The notes beneath the pieces are model-generated. The model was not told where the DNA came from. It saw nothing but the letters and a program-made list of their open reading frames with translations, and did no database searches. A stretch of 34,574 nucleotides of DNA from Candidatus Obscuribacterales bacterium. Lineage in GTDB: Bacteria; Cyanobacteriota; Vampirovibrionia; Obscuribacterales; Obscuribacteraceae. Of the stretch, positions 8,337 through 16,692 are shown one piece after another; the first letter of the stretch is position 1; each line of letters opens with the position of its first letter. Location: contig JAGVKB010000029.1 in the NCBI GenBank assembly GCA_020050835.1, positions 1 to 34,574 on the forward strand. The letters run 5' to 3'. The position numbers and the translations under genes were made by a program.

Positions 8337-9029
8337 ATGCCAGTCTTATTTCTGCTGCTAGTTGTTGGACTCTGTACGATTGGAAGCGCCCTCGCCGCGC
8401 AGCCAGATGGCTTGTACTTGATGACTCGCATGAACATGGGTTCGTCGCTGGAAATTTCCGGGTGGTACTTCAAGAACGGACAAGTGTCTAATCGCCCGAC
8501 CGGCAATATCGCTGCCTTTGACTTCAAGAACGCCTCCGCGAAAAACCCGGACAAGACCGGAACTTACTCAATTTCCGGAAAGAAGATGACGATCAAGTGG
8601 GCCAATGGCAAGCAGTCGACCGGCGATTACGAACCTGGCGATCATAATTGCTTTTACTGGGACATGGGATCGTTCTGTCCCGCCGAACCTTTCGCAAAGG
8701 GAGCTAAACTCGATGGAGTGTTCGAAGGCGGTGCCTCAGTTGGCTATGGTAGCGTAGCCAATGTTACGCAAATTACCTTTACGTCTGCCGGACAGTACAA
8801 ACTGGAATCAGTCGGAACAGTGAAGAGTGAAATTTCAAACGGCACGCAACTTTCTGGCGGCGCGACTGGCGGCGAGAGCGGCACATATCAATTGTCGGGA
8901 ACAAATTTGACGTTGAACGGAGGTGGAAAGTCCAGGCAAGTCCTTGCATTTCCCTACGACGACGGCACAAAGGGTCCACAGCCCCATCGCGTGTTTTTCG
9001 ATTCAATTATGCTCAAACGACTCAAGTAA
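8337..9029 (+). CDS. Exported beta-rich protein with G-[TS]-[YW]-x5-x-W module
   Basis: I chose ATG 8337 because it gives a clean signal peptide (MPVLFLLLVVGLCTIGSALA, then AQPDG) and has GAAGGA upstream. The longer frame from 8151 would bury that signal inside the protein. The product is 230 aa. The mature part is rich in Gly, Ser, Thr and aromatic residues and has two strand-turn-strand units: GTYSISGKKMTIKWANG near residue 75 and GTYQLSGTNLTLNGGG near residue 185. The first closely matches the two C-terminal modules of the giant protein at 25905-34001. This suggests a small lipocalin-like or META-like beta-barrel outside the cytoplasm. No function is known. It is divergent from tetR-devBCA. 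Confidence 0.7.
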   Translation: MPVLFLLLVVGLCTIGSALAAQPDGLYLMTRMNMGSSLEISGWYFKNGQVSNRPTGNIAAFDFKNASAKNPDKTGTYSISGKKMTIKWANGKQSTGDYEPGDHNCFYWDMGSFCPAEPFAKGAKLDGVFEGGASVGYGSVANVTQITFTSAGQYKLESVGTVKSEISNGTQLSGGATGGESGTYQLSGTNLTLNGGGKSRQVLAFPYDDGTKGPQPHRVFFDSIMLKRLK

Positions 9030-9333
9030 TTGAAACCCATACAGCAGCCGGAATTGACTCCTTCAATGTTTAGTCAAGGTATAGCAGCAAAATCACTTCA
9101 TTCATGACGAACCACCATTTGTGCCCTGGAGTGACATTCAACTTTCCGGCGAACCGGTGGCATATATGCATACCAATAGTTGACATTTTGTTGAGTTACC
9201 CTTGAACAGCCCCTAAAGTCCAGGCTGATCAGGAGCAGCCGAACGTGTCTGCTACTGGCTTAGCGTCGACTAGCCAATGCTATATTAGAAGGCGAGCAAC
9301 CTGCCAAATCGCGAACTAGCCAAGGGAACCACC
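9030..9333. other. Intergenic region, no gene seen
   Basis: This stretch holds no coding frame or RNA gene that I recognise. A TATATT sequence near 9281 could be the -10 of the next gene, but a convincing -35 element is not visible at 16-18 bp upstream. Confidence 0.4.
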
Positions 9334-9840
9334 GTGCATCGACTTCTCATTCCTCTACTCTTCGGTCTAATCTGCAGCATTTGCGGTTTTGCAGCCGGCA
9401 TCTGGTTTGGCTCACAACCGAACTCCGCTCAGCCAACCGGATCGCTGCTCTCCTTGGTCGCAAAGCTGCCCTGGGCAAGCTCAATCGCCAAAACTGACGA
9501 TAACAGTCCTTTTGAACTGTACAATTACCCGACCATCAAATGGCGCCCGAAACCACTAGCTGATGCTCCGGGAGGTATTGCTCAGCTATGGACAACGTAC
9601 GAATGGGAAGATAAAGAGCATCGCTCCGGTAAGATGAGTTACAGGCTTACGGTGTTCAAGGCTCCCGACAAACACCTCTTCGAAGTGCAATTGCTCGACA
9701 ACAACGGCTTCAAAATAACTCAATTCAACGCAGCTGACTTTCATCAGATACCAGGAGCCTCCGACATCATGGAAGCAAGAGACAGCCATCCCTGCACAGA
9801 AGAGCAATACAAACGAGCAAGCGACTACTCGATAAAGTGA
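9334..9840 (+). CDS. Small membrane-anchored protein of unknown function
   Basis: The product is 168 aa and begins at GTG 9334, with GGGA a few bases upstream. Residues about 5-26 (LIPLLFGLICSICGFAAGIWFG) form a single N-terminal anchor or uncleaved signal. The rest is a soluble domain of about 130 residues with several Trp and Tyr (IKWRPKPLAD, QLWTTYEWEDKE) and a probable beta sheet, ending in a charged tail. I recognise no family. The next gene starts 37 bp downstream on the same strand and may be co-transcribed. Confidence 0.65.
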   Translation: MHRLLIPLLFGLICSICGFAAGIWFGSQPNSAQPTGSLLSLVAKLPWASSIAKTDDNSPFELYNYPTIKWRPKPLADAPGGIAQLWTTYEWEDKEHRSGKMSYRLTVFKAPDKHLFEVQLLDNNGFKITQFNAADFHQIPGASDIMEARDSHPCTEEQYKRASDYSIK

Positions 9841-9877
9841 CATCGCAGCGAGCGTTCAACTTCTCTGATACAAATAC

Positions 9878-11227
9878 ATGAAGATCACTACAACTTCGCC
9901 TTCTGTACTTGTGGTTTTGACTTTGTCGATTGCGCTTCAATGTGCCACGGCCAAGCCTGCACCTCACCAGAGACACCCTCAATTATCAAAACCGCTGACT
10001 CCAATCCTTGACCCATCTGGCATTCAGAAACCCACCTACTTCCATATACGCGTCGAACAGAAGCAATACATTTATCTTAAGGCAGAAACAGCAATACTTC
10101 ACGGAGGAGCCAAAACCGTCGATCTTTCAGCCAGAGCGAAAGGAAGTTTACTTCGGGGCGGAGCAACGAAAAACGAGCTCAGGACCACAATCAGTACGCG
10201 AGAACATGGACTAAAGCCTCGTTTTCTGGTTGACCTGCACGAATTGACCGCCAAATCCGCACCGGAGATATCCAGATTAATGGAATCAGAAATAGCGGCA
10301 GCACGGCAAAAGATGGCCGACAATGTCACGCGCCAAGAGAGGCTCATGGACGCAAAATTGCAAGCCTTGTCACCCAAAACAGATGTACCCACGGTTCCGC
10401 TGCGTACTACTGCCAGTCGTTCCGAAACTACAGCGCTGGAATCCTCCGTAGCACAATCGAAACAGAACAAGCAGCTTGACTCCCGTCAGGCTAGTCAGCA
10501 GATGATAGCAGCCTTGTCACATGCTCGAGAATCGAGAGAAACGATGCCTGTCATTCCAATGGCACCACACATAGTTCCACCGACTACGAAAGTTGCTAGT
10601 CCCACTCGGATGATTCCAACGACAACTAAGACCAACACATCGGATTCAGAGCGACTCATGAAAGCGGAATTGGCAAAGTCCAAGGAGCAGGTTCCATCGG
10701 ACTCCGAAGTAAACGCAGCACTGACGCAAGCACGCAACAAGGCTCAGGCTACGGTCAGTCAAACCCAGCCAGCATTGGATACATTATTGACTTCGTTGCG
10801 TACAATCCCTACGCTTCGAATTCCAAGCGCATCGAAAGACGAGCCCGCGGGAAATGGCGATACCGCTAGCGTAATAGAATGGGATAGGTGGCACGCCCAC
10901 TTCGCGAAGCTAGCCCGGGATCCAATTCTCAAGTGCTTGAAAAAATCGGGTTACCCATCCGGGGCTAACACCGTTGAGATTACAGTGCAGGCAGATCACA
11001 AAGTCTCTGCTCGACTGGCTAAAGCAGCCAACTCCGGCTTTGATCAAGCCATGTTGCAAGCCTACAAGTCACTCGATCGCAACCCCACTTTAGAATTTCC
11101 AACTGGCTCGCGTCGAGCAGCAATCACCTTTTTGATTGACAATAAGCACTCCGGAAATGGTGTCCCTTCTGAAGTGAAGAGTCAGACCAGTGTTGGGGAC
11201 AAGGAGATTCTACGCTCACGTCGCTGA
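9878..11227 (+). CDS. Exported protein with TonB/TolA-like C-terminal domain
   Basis: The product is 449 aa. A signal peptide covers residues 1-25 (ending ALQCATA before KPAPHQ). The middle, about 60-310, is rich in Ala, Thr, Ser, Gln and Lys, with helical repeats such as SERLMKAELAKSKEQ, and is probably extended or disordered. Residues about 325-425 resemble the C-terminal domain of TonB/TolA-type proteins: a leading W-x-x-H-F-A-K-L, then TVEITVQADHKVSARLAKA, a helix FDQAMLQAYKSL, and the strand RAAITFLIDN. Classical TonB has a membrane anchor at the N-terminus, whereas this looks secreted, so it may be a stand-alone periplasmic domain rather than an energy transducer. It is convergent with the glycosyltransferase at 11348. 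Confidence 0.7.
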   Translation: MKITTTSPSVLVVLTLSIALQCATAKPAPHQRHPQLSKPLTPILDPSGIQKPTYFHIRVEQKQYIYLKAETAILHGGAKTVDLSARAKGSLLRGGATKNELRTTISTREHGLKPRFLVDLHELTAKSAPEISRLMESEIAAARQKMADNVTRQERLMDAKLQALSPKTDVPTVPLRTTASRSETTALESSVAQSKQNKQLDSRQASQQMIAALSHARESRETMPVIPMAPHIVPPTTKVASPTRMIPTTTKTNTSDSERLMKAELAKSKEQVPSDSEVNAALTQARNKAQATVSQTQPALDTLLTSLRTIPTLRIPSASKDEPAGNGDTASVIEWDRWHAHFAKLARDPILKCLKKSGYPSGANTVEITVQADHKVSARLAKAANSGFDQAMLQAYKSLDRNPTLEFPTGSRRAAITFLIDNKHSGNGVPSEVKSQTSVGDKEILRSRR

Positions 11228-11347
11228 GAGACCTTCCTGCCAATGGCAATGCCTAACAACCTTCGTCACAAAGCCTTGATTCATTAGACTCTTGAGTCAG
11301 ATTGCCAAAATCAACTACGTTTAGTTCAGCCACCTGTAGTTGCCAGA

Positions 11348-12370
11348 CTACATGCTCGCTATCATTCGAGTCGCTTGCGCAGCGCCATTGGTGTAAACAG
11401 GAGTCTGACGGCACCCGATCGTTTCAAGCAAGAGAGAAGAAAGTTGAGAAACAACTTCTTGTACTGTATTTGCAACATGCCGTGCATTGATTCGAGCACG
11501 AGTATCCTGCCGATCATAAAGACGCCTTTGCGGCATCGAGATGATAGAAACAGCCAGAGCCCTGCATTCGGCTATCAAATTGTAACCGCCTCCGCCAATC
11601 ACAACCTTTGCCTTAGCCACATAGTCCATCCCGGGCCAAGCTCCAGTGTATCGGCGAGGCAACTTAACCTCTAGATCTGCAGCCGGTGAAAAATCGCCAG
11701 GACACAGACAGGAAAATTCTTCGCGCGGAAACCGTTGCATGAGCACACTCATCAGTTGCTCGAATTTGAGGCTCTCGTCTGGCATTCCCGAGTAACTTAT
11801 CAAAATTCTCGAATCACTATATGGAACCTGCAATAACCGCATCTCCTCGCTGTCCCGTATCAGCCAAGGCTCAGTTGGCACAGAAACAGTAGCGAGCGAC
11901 GAAGAGCTGTGATCGCCCGGATTTACGACCAAAGCGTAGTGGTGTTTAATGAAATCAATCAACTGATATTCTTTGACATATCGAGGCGTGATGTCCCTAG
12001 CAACTAGCACCAGTTGCTCCTTTTTGCAAAGTGCCGGTAGCAGTTCAGCCAATTCACCGGCAATGCCGCGCGGAAATGTGTCGACGATCACTCTCGAAAC
12101 TTTTGTGCGTTCTAGTTGCGCTGCAACTATCCCAGCCAGATTCCTGTGCGTGGCATGCTGGGGCACCAAAATTAGTTCTACACTCTTCGATAGCTCATCT
12201 TGCCACAGCACTGATTTGTATACGAGTTCTACGTAAGGAGAATTCGTCAATACGAGGCTACTTACACCTAACTTTCCAGCCTGTCGCGCAAGAGCAAGTG
12301 CGCGGTTGAGATGTCCAAGCCCGCCGCCGAGTGCATAGATGAACCATGGTCCTTCAGGATCAGCTGCCAC
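11348..12370 (-). CDS. GT-B fold glycosyltransferase (MurG/GT28-like)
   Basis: The product is 340 aa. It starts at GTG 12370, 11 nt inside the end of the upstream gene, with AGGA placed five bases before it, so translation is probably coupled. The N-terminus has the glycine-rich YALGGGLGHLNRALALAR loop typical of MurG/UDP-sugar transferases. The C-terminal half has the nucleotide-sugar site pattern VVIGGGGYNLIAECRA followed by a basic RRLYDRQDTRA segment. Both fit an inverting GT-B transferase acting on the inner face of the membrane. The acceptor and sugar cannot be told from sequence. It is the last gene of a four-gene packed operon, and two more glycosyltransferases lie within 5 kb. Confidence 0.8.
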   Translation of the reverse strand: MAADPEGPWFIYALGGGLGHLNRALALARQAGKLGVSSLVLTNSPYVELVYKSVLWQDELSKSVELILVPQHATHRNLAGIVAAQLERTKVSRVIVDTFPRGIAGELAELLPALCKKEQLVLVARDITPRYVKEYQLIDFIKHHYALVVNPGDHSSSSLATVSVPTEPWLIRDSEEMRLLQVPYSDSRILISYSGMPDESLKFEQLMSVLMQRFPREEFSCLCPGDFSPAADLEVKLPRRYTGAWPGMDYVAKAKVVIGGGGYNLIAECRALAVSIISMPQRRLYDRQDTRARINARHVANTVQEVVSQLSSLLLETIGCRQTPVYTNGAAQATRMIASM

Positions 12371-12677
12371 CTAAGTCCTGCTCGAAATCAGTATCCTGAG
12401 CTTGAGCCACCGAGCTGGAATCCGCGTCCGTAAAGTCGCTGTAGCGGTGATGACCACCATAATAGCCGCCGTAGTAACCATATCCTGGATAGTAGCTACG
12501 ATCGTAATAATAGGGATCGTAATCGCGATTCCATACGTTGGACGATGCTGGTATCACGTTACCTTTACAGTACTTGCATCCGGTACGATCCATACGTCCG
12601 CACGTTCTCTTAAACAAGAATCCAATTTGGACTTTGCAAGGTAAATCGTCCCGGTTGTCTGGTGGTAGCTGCTGCAC
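12360..12677 (-). CDS. Small Cys-motif, Tyr/Gly-rich protein
   Basis: The product is 105 aa from GTG 12677, only 3 bp after the stop of the previous gene, and it overlaps the next gene by 11 nt. Four cysteines (C14, C26, C34, C37; the last pair CKYC) could bind a metal as a small zinc ribbon. Residues about 53-80 are extremely rich in Tyr and Gly (DYDPYYYDRSYYPGYGYYGG type), then come two His and an acidic tail. No signal peptide is visible. I do not recognise a family. Tight packing on both sides supports it as a real gene rather than a chance frame. Confidence 0.65.
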   Translation of the reverse strand: MQQLPPDNRDDLPCKVQIGFLFKRTCGRMDRTGCKYCKGNVIPASSNVWNRDYDPYYYDRSYYPGYGYYGGYYGGHHRYSDFTDADSSSVAQAQDTDFEQDLGGS

Positions 12678-12680
12678 GAT

Positions 12681-13289
12681 TTATTTCCCCAAGAAACTGA
12701 ACGCGTAAGCCAAGGCTGCTTTTTGCGATTTGCTTAGTACATCTAAGCCAAAACAAGCTAAAGCCATCTTGTCGACTTTCGATTTGGTTGAAAGCACTAC
12801 CTTTCCGTCCGCCGACTTCAAAGACATTTTGTCTTCGTTGGTATGAACCTTATACACCGGCTGCTTATTGCGATCCTCAACTTTAAGCCCGTAAGGCTCA
12901 CCCTTGATTTTGAACAGCTCCTGTCCTACCGCATCCTTTAGTTTGTAATCACCATCAGGCTGCTGCTTCAGGGAGAACAGCTCCTTGCGGGCAGCATCAT
13001 TGATCTTCCACTTTGGAGCCACCATAGTTACGTAACCGGTGGGCTTACCGCCCTCATCAATTCTTATCAACTTGCCATCGGACATAACAGTAAAAGTAGC
13101 CTGGACTTTACCTGTGTTATCAGTTAACGAGCCGGCTGATTTATCACCAACCAGGTCAAACTCACCCGAATCGTTCTTGAATTTTACCTTGGCGGATACA
13201 TCGGCTGCCTGAACGCCAGCTTCAAAGAACGTACCGCAACTTGTCACTATCGCAACTGCTAAGGCAATTGCCCTAATTTCTCGTTTCAC
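12681..13289 (-). CDS. Secreted beta-repeat protein of unknown function
   Basis: I chose GTG 13289, which gives 202 aa: GGGAGG lies eight bases upstream, and the product then begins with a proper signal peptide (VKREIRAIALAVAIVTSCG, cut after AGVQA). The longer frame would start inside the upstream gene. The mature protein consists of short repeated strand-turn-strand units in which charged and hydrophobic residues alternate (KELFSLKQQPDGDYKL, QELFKIKGEPYGLKV, VYKVHTNEDKMSLK), recalling LURP-one/tubby-like beta barrels; that comparison is by eye only. It starts 4 bp after the stop of the upstream membrane-protein gene. Confidence 0.7.
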   Translation of the reverse strand: MKREIRAIALAVAIVTSCGTFFEAGVQAADVSAKVKFKNDSGEFDLVGDKSAGSLTDNTGKVQATFTVMSDGKLIRIDEGGKPTGYVTMVAPKWKINDAARKELFSLKQQPDGDYKLKDAVGQELFKIKGEPYGLKVEDRNKQPVYKVHTNEDKMSLKSADGKVVLSTKSKVDKMALACFGLDVLSKSQKAALAYAFSFLGK

Positions 13290-13293
13290 TACT

Positions 13294-14154
13294 CTAGCCT
13301 CCCGAAGCCTGTCCTGAAGATTTGTCGATCGCGCGGCCGGCATTGAGCAAGTGATATGCGCTCAACAGCATCATCGAAATGGTCTTGTATAGCCTGTCTG
13401 ATACTTTGTCACCTTCTTGCTTGCTGCCGCCCGGAAGTTGCTTGACACACAACCGCAAAGTCCTTTCGGTAACGCGCACCGACTTAAGTGAAGCTCCAGA
13501 TGGCAGTTTTATGCTGTCAGCCGCTTGCTGGTTGAGCTGACTAACACCACCATAGCGTTTCTGCGGATAAGCAAGCACCACCGTAATTAGAAACCCCTTG
13601 GGCTTCTGCTTTCCCTTGCGATGTTTTATATGAAGCGCTTCGGTAACGCTAATCAGATACTGCGTCTTGTCTAGAAACCGCCCTCGCAGCTTCAGCCATT
13701 CCGCCTCAAAGTAGCGCCTGTCAGAACGCACGGCTATCTTGGGGTCAGTGATTTGATACTCCTGGGCATTCAACGCACCCAAGCCAAGCTTCAAGCTAAT
13801 CGGCAAAGTAGGGTCGCTATCTCTGGTAACGAGTTCTAGCAACTTGTCAGTAAGCTCGTGTCGCTCATCGGCAATATCAAATCGCGACCAGTTAACACCC
13901 TTCACTATGCCGAAGATGCCAACAGCCAACAGAATGCAAGCAGCAATACCGTTGAAAGCGAAGCCGAAAATTCCCCCCACAAGTCCCAACGCACCAACGA
14001 TGTAAAACTTAGTAGCTTTACCCTGCGCTAGTTTATCGAGAGCAGCTATTCCAGCCATATTCTCAGAGAGAGCATCCGCTGTGCCGCTTCGCTCGAATTT
14101 GCGACTTTGTACAATCTCTTTAATGACAGCGTCCGGATGAGCGACTTCTTGCAT
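13294..14154 (-). CDS. Membrane protein of unknown function (two helices)
   Basis: The start is ATG 14154 (286 aa), with TTGGA six bases before it. Earlier starts up to 14280 would overlap the divergent glycosyltransferase. A cytoplasmic N-terminus of about 50 residues is followed by two adjacent membrane helices at about 53-85 (YIVGALGLVGGIFGFAFNG and ILLAVGIFGIVKG). The C-terminal 200 residues are soluble, with basic segments (ALHIKHRKGKQKPKG). I recognise no family. It is the first gene of a four-gene operon running down to 11348. Only 37 bp separate it from the divergent gene at 14192, so the two promoters must be very compact or overlap the coding ends. Confidence 0.65.
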   Translation of the reverse strand: MQEVAHPDAVIKEIVQSRKFERSGTADALSENMAGIAALDKLAQGKATKFYIVGALGLVGGIFGFAFNGIAACILLAVGIFGIVKGVNWSRFDIADERHELTDKLLELVTRDSDPTLPISLKLGLGALNAQEYQITDPKIAVRSDRRYFEAEWLKLRGRFLDKTQYLISVTEALHIKHRKGKQKPKGFLITVVLAYPQKRYGGVSQLNQQAADSIKLPSGASLKSVRVTERTLRLCVKQLPGGSKQEGDKVSDRLYKTISMMLLSAYHLLNAGRAIDKSSGQASGG

Positions 14155-14191
14155 AGTTGTTCCAACGCGCGATATTGATAACATAAACAGT

Positions 14192-15415
14192 ATGCCACCA
14201 GTGATACACGTTCGCAAGAATTCAAGTGCTTCGTTGTACACATCGTTCGATGTAGTGCCCAGTCCAAAGGGGGCTGCCATTCATATTGAGCAATTTGCTC
14301 GCGGCATAGCTGAGGAGTTTGGACCGCTGCAACTTGCAACGATTTCGCGTGACGGGCAGCTAAACTCCTCTGCCTTTGACACTCAAATAGACCAGGTTGA
14401 GATTCCAGCGCCAGGCAATGACGTTATCACGCGCGTAATGAACTTTAGACGCTTATTGAAAGCCTGGATGAACGAAAGATCTTATGAGGTCATTCAGTTT
14501 CGCTCTCCTTTCGAGGGCTATTGGATCGCTTGCGATAAGCAAAGATACTGCCGTACTTTGATTTACGAGGTAAATGGTCTACCGTCTGTGGAACTCAAGT
14601 ACCGCTATCCGAAGGTGGCTGAAGACGAAGTCCTTCTCGACAAACTGATCGCGCAAGAGCAAAAGTGTTTTGCTGCTGCCGACCTTGTCGTGACCACCTG
14701 TTTAGTCAGCAAGCGCTATTTGATTTCACGCGATGTTCCTACAAGCAAGATCGTGGTGATTCCAAACGGGGTGCAGCTTGACGTCTTCAAATTTAGTAGC
14801 CTCCCTCCGTTGGAGTGCGATGAGCGATTTAGATTGATCTACTTCGGGACCCTGTCTTCCTGGCAAGGAGCTGACTTTGCACTGCGCACGGTGGCAGCCC
14901 TGCTGCAAGATGTGCCAGTACAGCTGACTATAGTCGGTCCTGGTACTGCCATTCAGCTGCGCTCGCTACAAGAGCTAGCAACGAAACTTGGCATTACAAA
15001 CCATGTCTGCTTCCTAGCACCGGTCTCTCAGTCGGAACTTCTTTTGGAAATCCACAAATCGCACGCCATAGTAGCGCCGCTTACCGCAAATGATCGTAAT
15101 CTGGAGCAGGGATGCTGCCCGCTAAAGGTTCTGGAAGGAATGGCGACCGGTCGGCCTGTCATCGCCAGCGACCTGGAGGTGGTTCGCGAGATAGCCAGCA
15201 ACGAGACGGTAATTCTCGCGAAGTGCGGTTCGGTTCAGTCATGGAAAGAGGCTATAAGCTATCTGCGCGAAAACTATATCCTGGCCACGCAGCTTACAGT
15301 CGCAGCTCGAAGTGTAATTGAAAGTCGATACTCCTGGGATAGAGCCCGCCAACAGCTCAATGATTCCTATCGGACAATACTCAACAATGGTGCAACTACC
15401 TTGGCCAAGAGTTGA
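14192..15415 (+). CDS. GT4-family glycosyltransferase
   Basis: The product is 407 aa. Its GT-B fold begins with a glycine-containing loop (PSPKGAAIHIEQFARGIAEEFG) and has the linker TSKIVVIPNGVQLDVFK, the second-domain start RLIYFGTLSSWQGADF, and a donor-site segment with GCCPLKVLEGMATGRPVIASD in place of the common E-G-x-P-x-x-x-x-E. This matches retaining GT4 transferases that build polysaccharides, glycolipids or lipopolysaccharide. ATG 14192 has little ribosome site, and GTG 14201 is an alternative. Its last 49 bases overlap in antisense with the 3' end of the glycosyltransferase on the other strand. Confidence 0.85.
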   Translation: MPPVIHVRKNSSASLYTSFDVVPSPKGAAIHIEQFARGIAEEFGPLQLATISRDGQLNSSAFDTQIDQVEIPAPGNDVITRVMNFRRLLKAWMNERSYEVIQFRSPFEGYWIACDKQRYCRTLIYEVNGLPSVELKYRYPKVAEDEVLLDKLIAQEQKCFAAADLVVTTCLVSKRYLISRDVPTSKIVVIPNGVQLDVFKFSSLPPLECDERFRLIYFGTLSSWQGADFALRTVAALLQDVPVQLTIVGPGTAIQLRSLQELATKLGITNHVCFLAPVSQSELLLEIHKSHAIVAPLTANDRNLEQGCCPLKVLEGMATGRPVIASDLEVVREIASNETVILAKCGSVQSWKEAISYLRENYILATQLTVAARSVIESRYSWDRARQQLNDSYRTILNNGATTLAKS

Positions 15416-16527
15416 CGTTCCTTCTCCAGGCAAAAGGAATCAATTATCGTCTGCCGAGCATTTTGTTCAATGCTCTCCTTCAGTGACGAGTCGAGAGAAA
15501 TTGCTTCATCTATGGCCGTGGAGAGATGGTCCAGGTGAGCACGTGGAACCATAAATCCATTGCTGCCGTGATCAATGATTTCGGGAATACCGCCGGCGTC
15601 ACTTGCAATACACAGACGGCCACATGCCATTGCTTCGAGCAGAGCGTTGGGCATGCCCTCAAAAAGCGATGGTTGAAGATAAACATCGCACAATTGCAAG
15701 TGCGCGACCACGTCTTCAACCCGCTCCAAATGCCCGGTAACAATTACCCTAGCCGCGTCATCCGGATGTTCAGCAGCATAGAGCTGCATGGTCGCTTTCT
15801 GTTGAGCCCTTACTTCGCCTATTATCAGGAGGCATGCCGGGCGCTCTTCCCTGATTTCGCTCAGTGCTTGCAGCAAGAATGGTGTACCTTTTTTCTCGCG
15901 CAACTCTCCGCTAAATCCTAGCACCAACTCATCTCTGGCAATCCCTAATTGATCGCGCAAGCCACTACGCACCGTCACCGGTGCAAAGAGATCCGAATCA
16001 ACAGCATTTGGAAGAACGATGCTGTCGTTTCGTGCGGATACAGCTTCAATTTTTCTCGCCATGTCGCGACTAACTGCGGTTACTGTTGTAGCGTGATTGA
16101 GTGTCCACAACAGTCGAGAAAAATCACCGGGTGGAAACATCTCCCTGTCAAGATCGTTACCTCTAACACTGACAATTGTCTTTACATTATGTAATTGCCC
16201 GATCCAGGTGGCCAAGAAACCGGCAGGAAATAGATAATGCCCCCAAATGAAATCATACGGGCGCTGAGACATTAACCATTCGACGACATTGACAGTAGCC
16301 GGCATCGTCATGTCCCACTGTCGAAACTGACCGACACGAAAGACGCGCAAACCCTGAAGATCGGTTAGCTGCTCCTGTACCTTTCCAGCCTCCAGCAAGC
16401 GGCTCCAGGCGATTACGTCCACTTCCAACCCAAGCTCGGCCAATGACCTGGAAATGCGCCCTCCGCTTGTTGCAAGTCCGCCCACATCCGGTGGAAAACG
16501 TTCAGCTACAAACAATATCCGAGCCAT
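15367..16527 (-). CDS. GT4-family glycosyltransferase
   Basis: The product is 386 aa from ATG 16527. The N-terminal domain starts ILFVAERFPPDVGGLATSGG, the typical sugar-acceptor loop; the hinge is DSIVLPNAVDSDLFAP; the second domain begins LVLGFSGELREKKGTPFLL. The E-x7-E motif is complete (EGMPNALLE, then AMACGRLCIASDAGGIPEII). This is a textbook retaining GT4 enzyme of the WaaG/PimA type, using a nucleotide sugar at the cytoplasmic membrane face. The sugar and acceptor are unknown. It overlaps the convergent GT4 gene by 49 bp. Confidence 0.9.
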   Translation of the reverse strand: MARILFVAERFPPDVGGLATSGGRISRSLAELGLEVDVIAWSRLLEAGKVQEQLTDLQGLRVFRVGQFRQWDMTMPATVNVVEWLMSQRPYDFIWGHYLFPAGFLATWIGQLHNVKTIVSVRGNDLDREMFPPGDFSRLLWTLNHATTVTAVSRDMARKIEAVSARNDSIVLPNAVDSDLFAPVTVRSGLRDQLGIARDELVLGFSGELREKKGTPFLLQALSEIREERPACLLIIGEVRAQQKATMQLYAAEHPDDAARVIVTGHLERVEDVVAHLQLCDVYLQPSLFEGMPNALLEAMACGRLCIASDAGGIPEIIDHGSNGFMVPRAHLDHLSTAIDEAISLDSSLKESIEQNARQTIIDSFCLEKERQLLAKVVAPLLSIVR

Positions 16528-16692
16528 GTCCTATTACTCCCCACAATGCTGGTAGATAGTGCGCTGCTGGCAGCTAAGCACAGCAGCTGGTCCTTCGTCG
16601 GTTCTCTGAAAACGCCGTTGTTCCGAGTCCATACCGACCTCCCACACTCATACTGTCAACCCGTGACAGCCAGACGATTGACACAGAGAAGT

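Noticed and set aside
16577-16610. Terminator-like inverted repeat (GCTGCT ... AGCAGC)
   Set aside because: The stem is short and no T tract follows on either strand.
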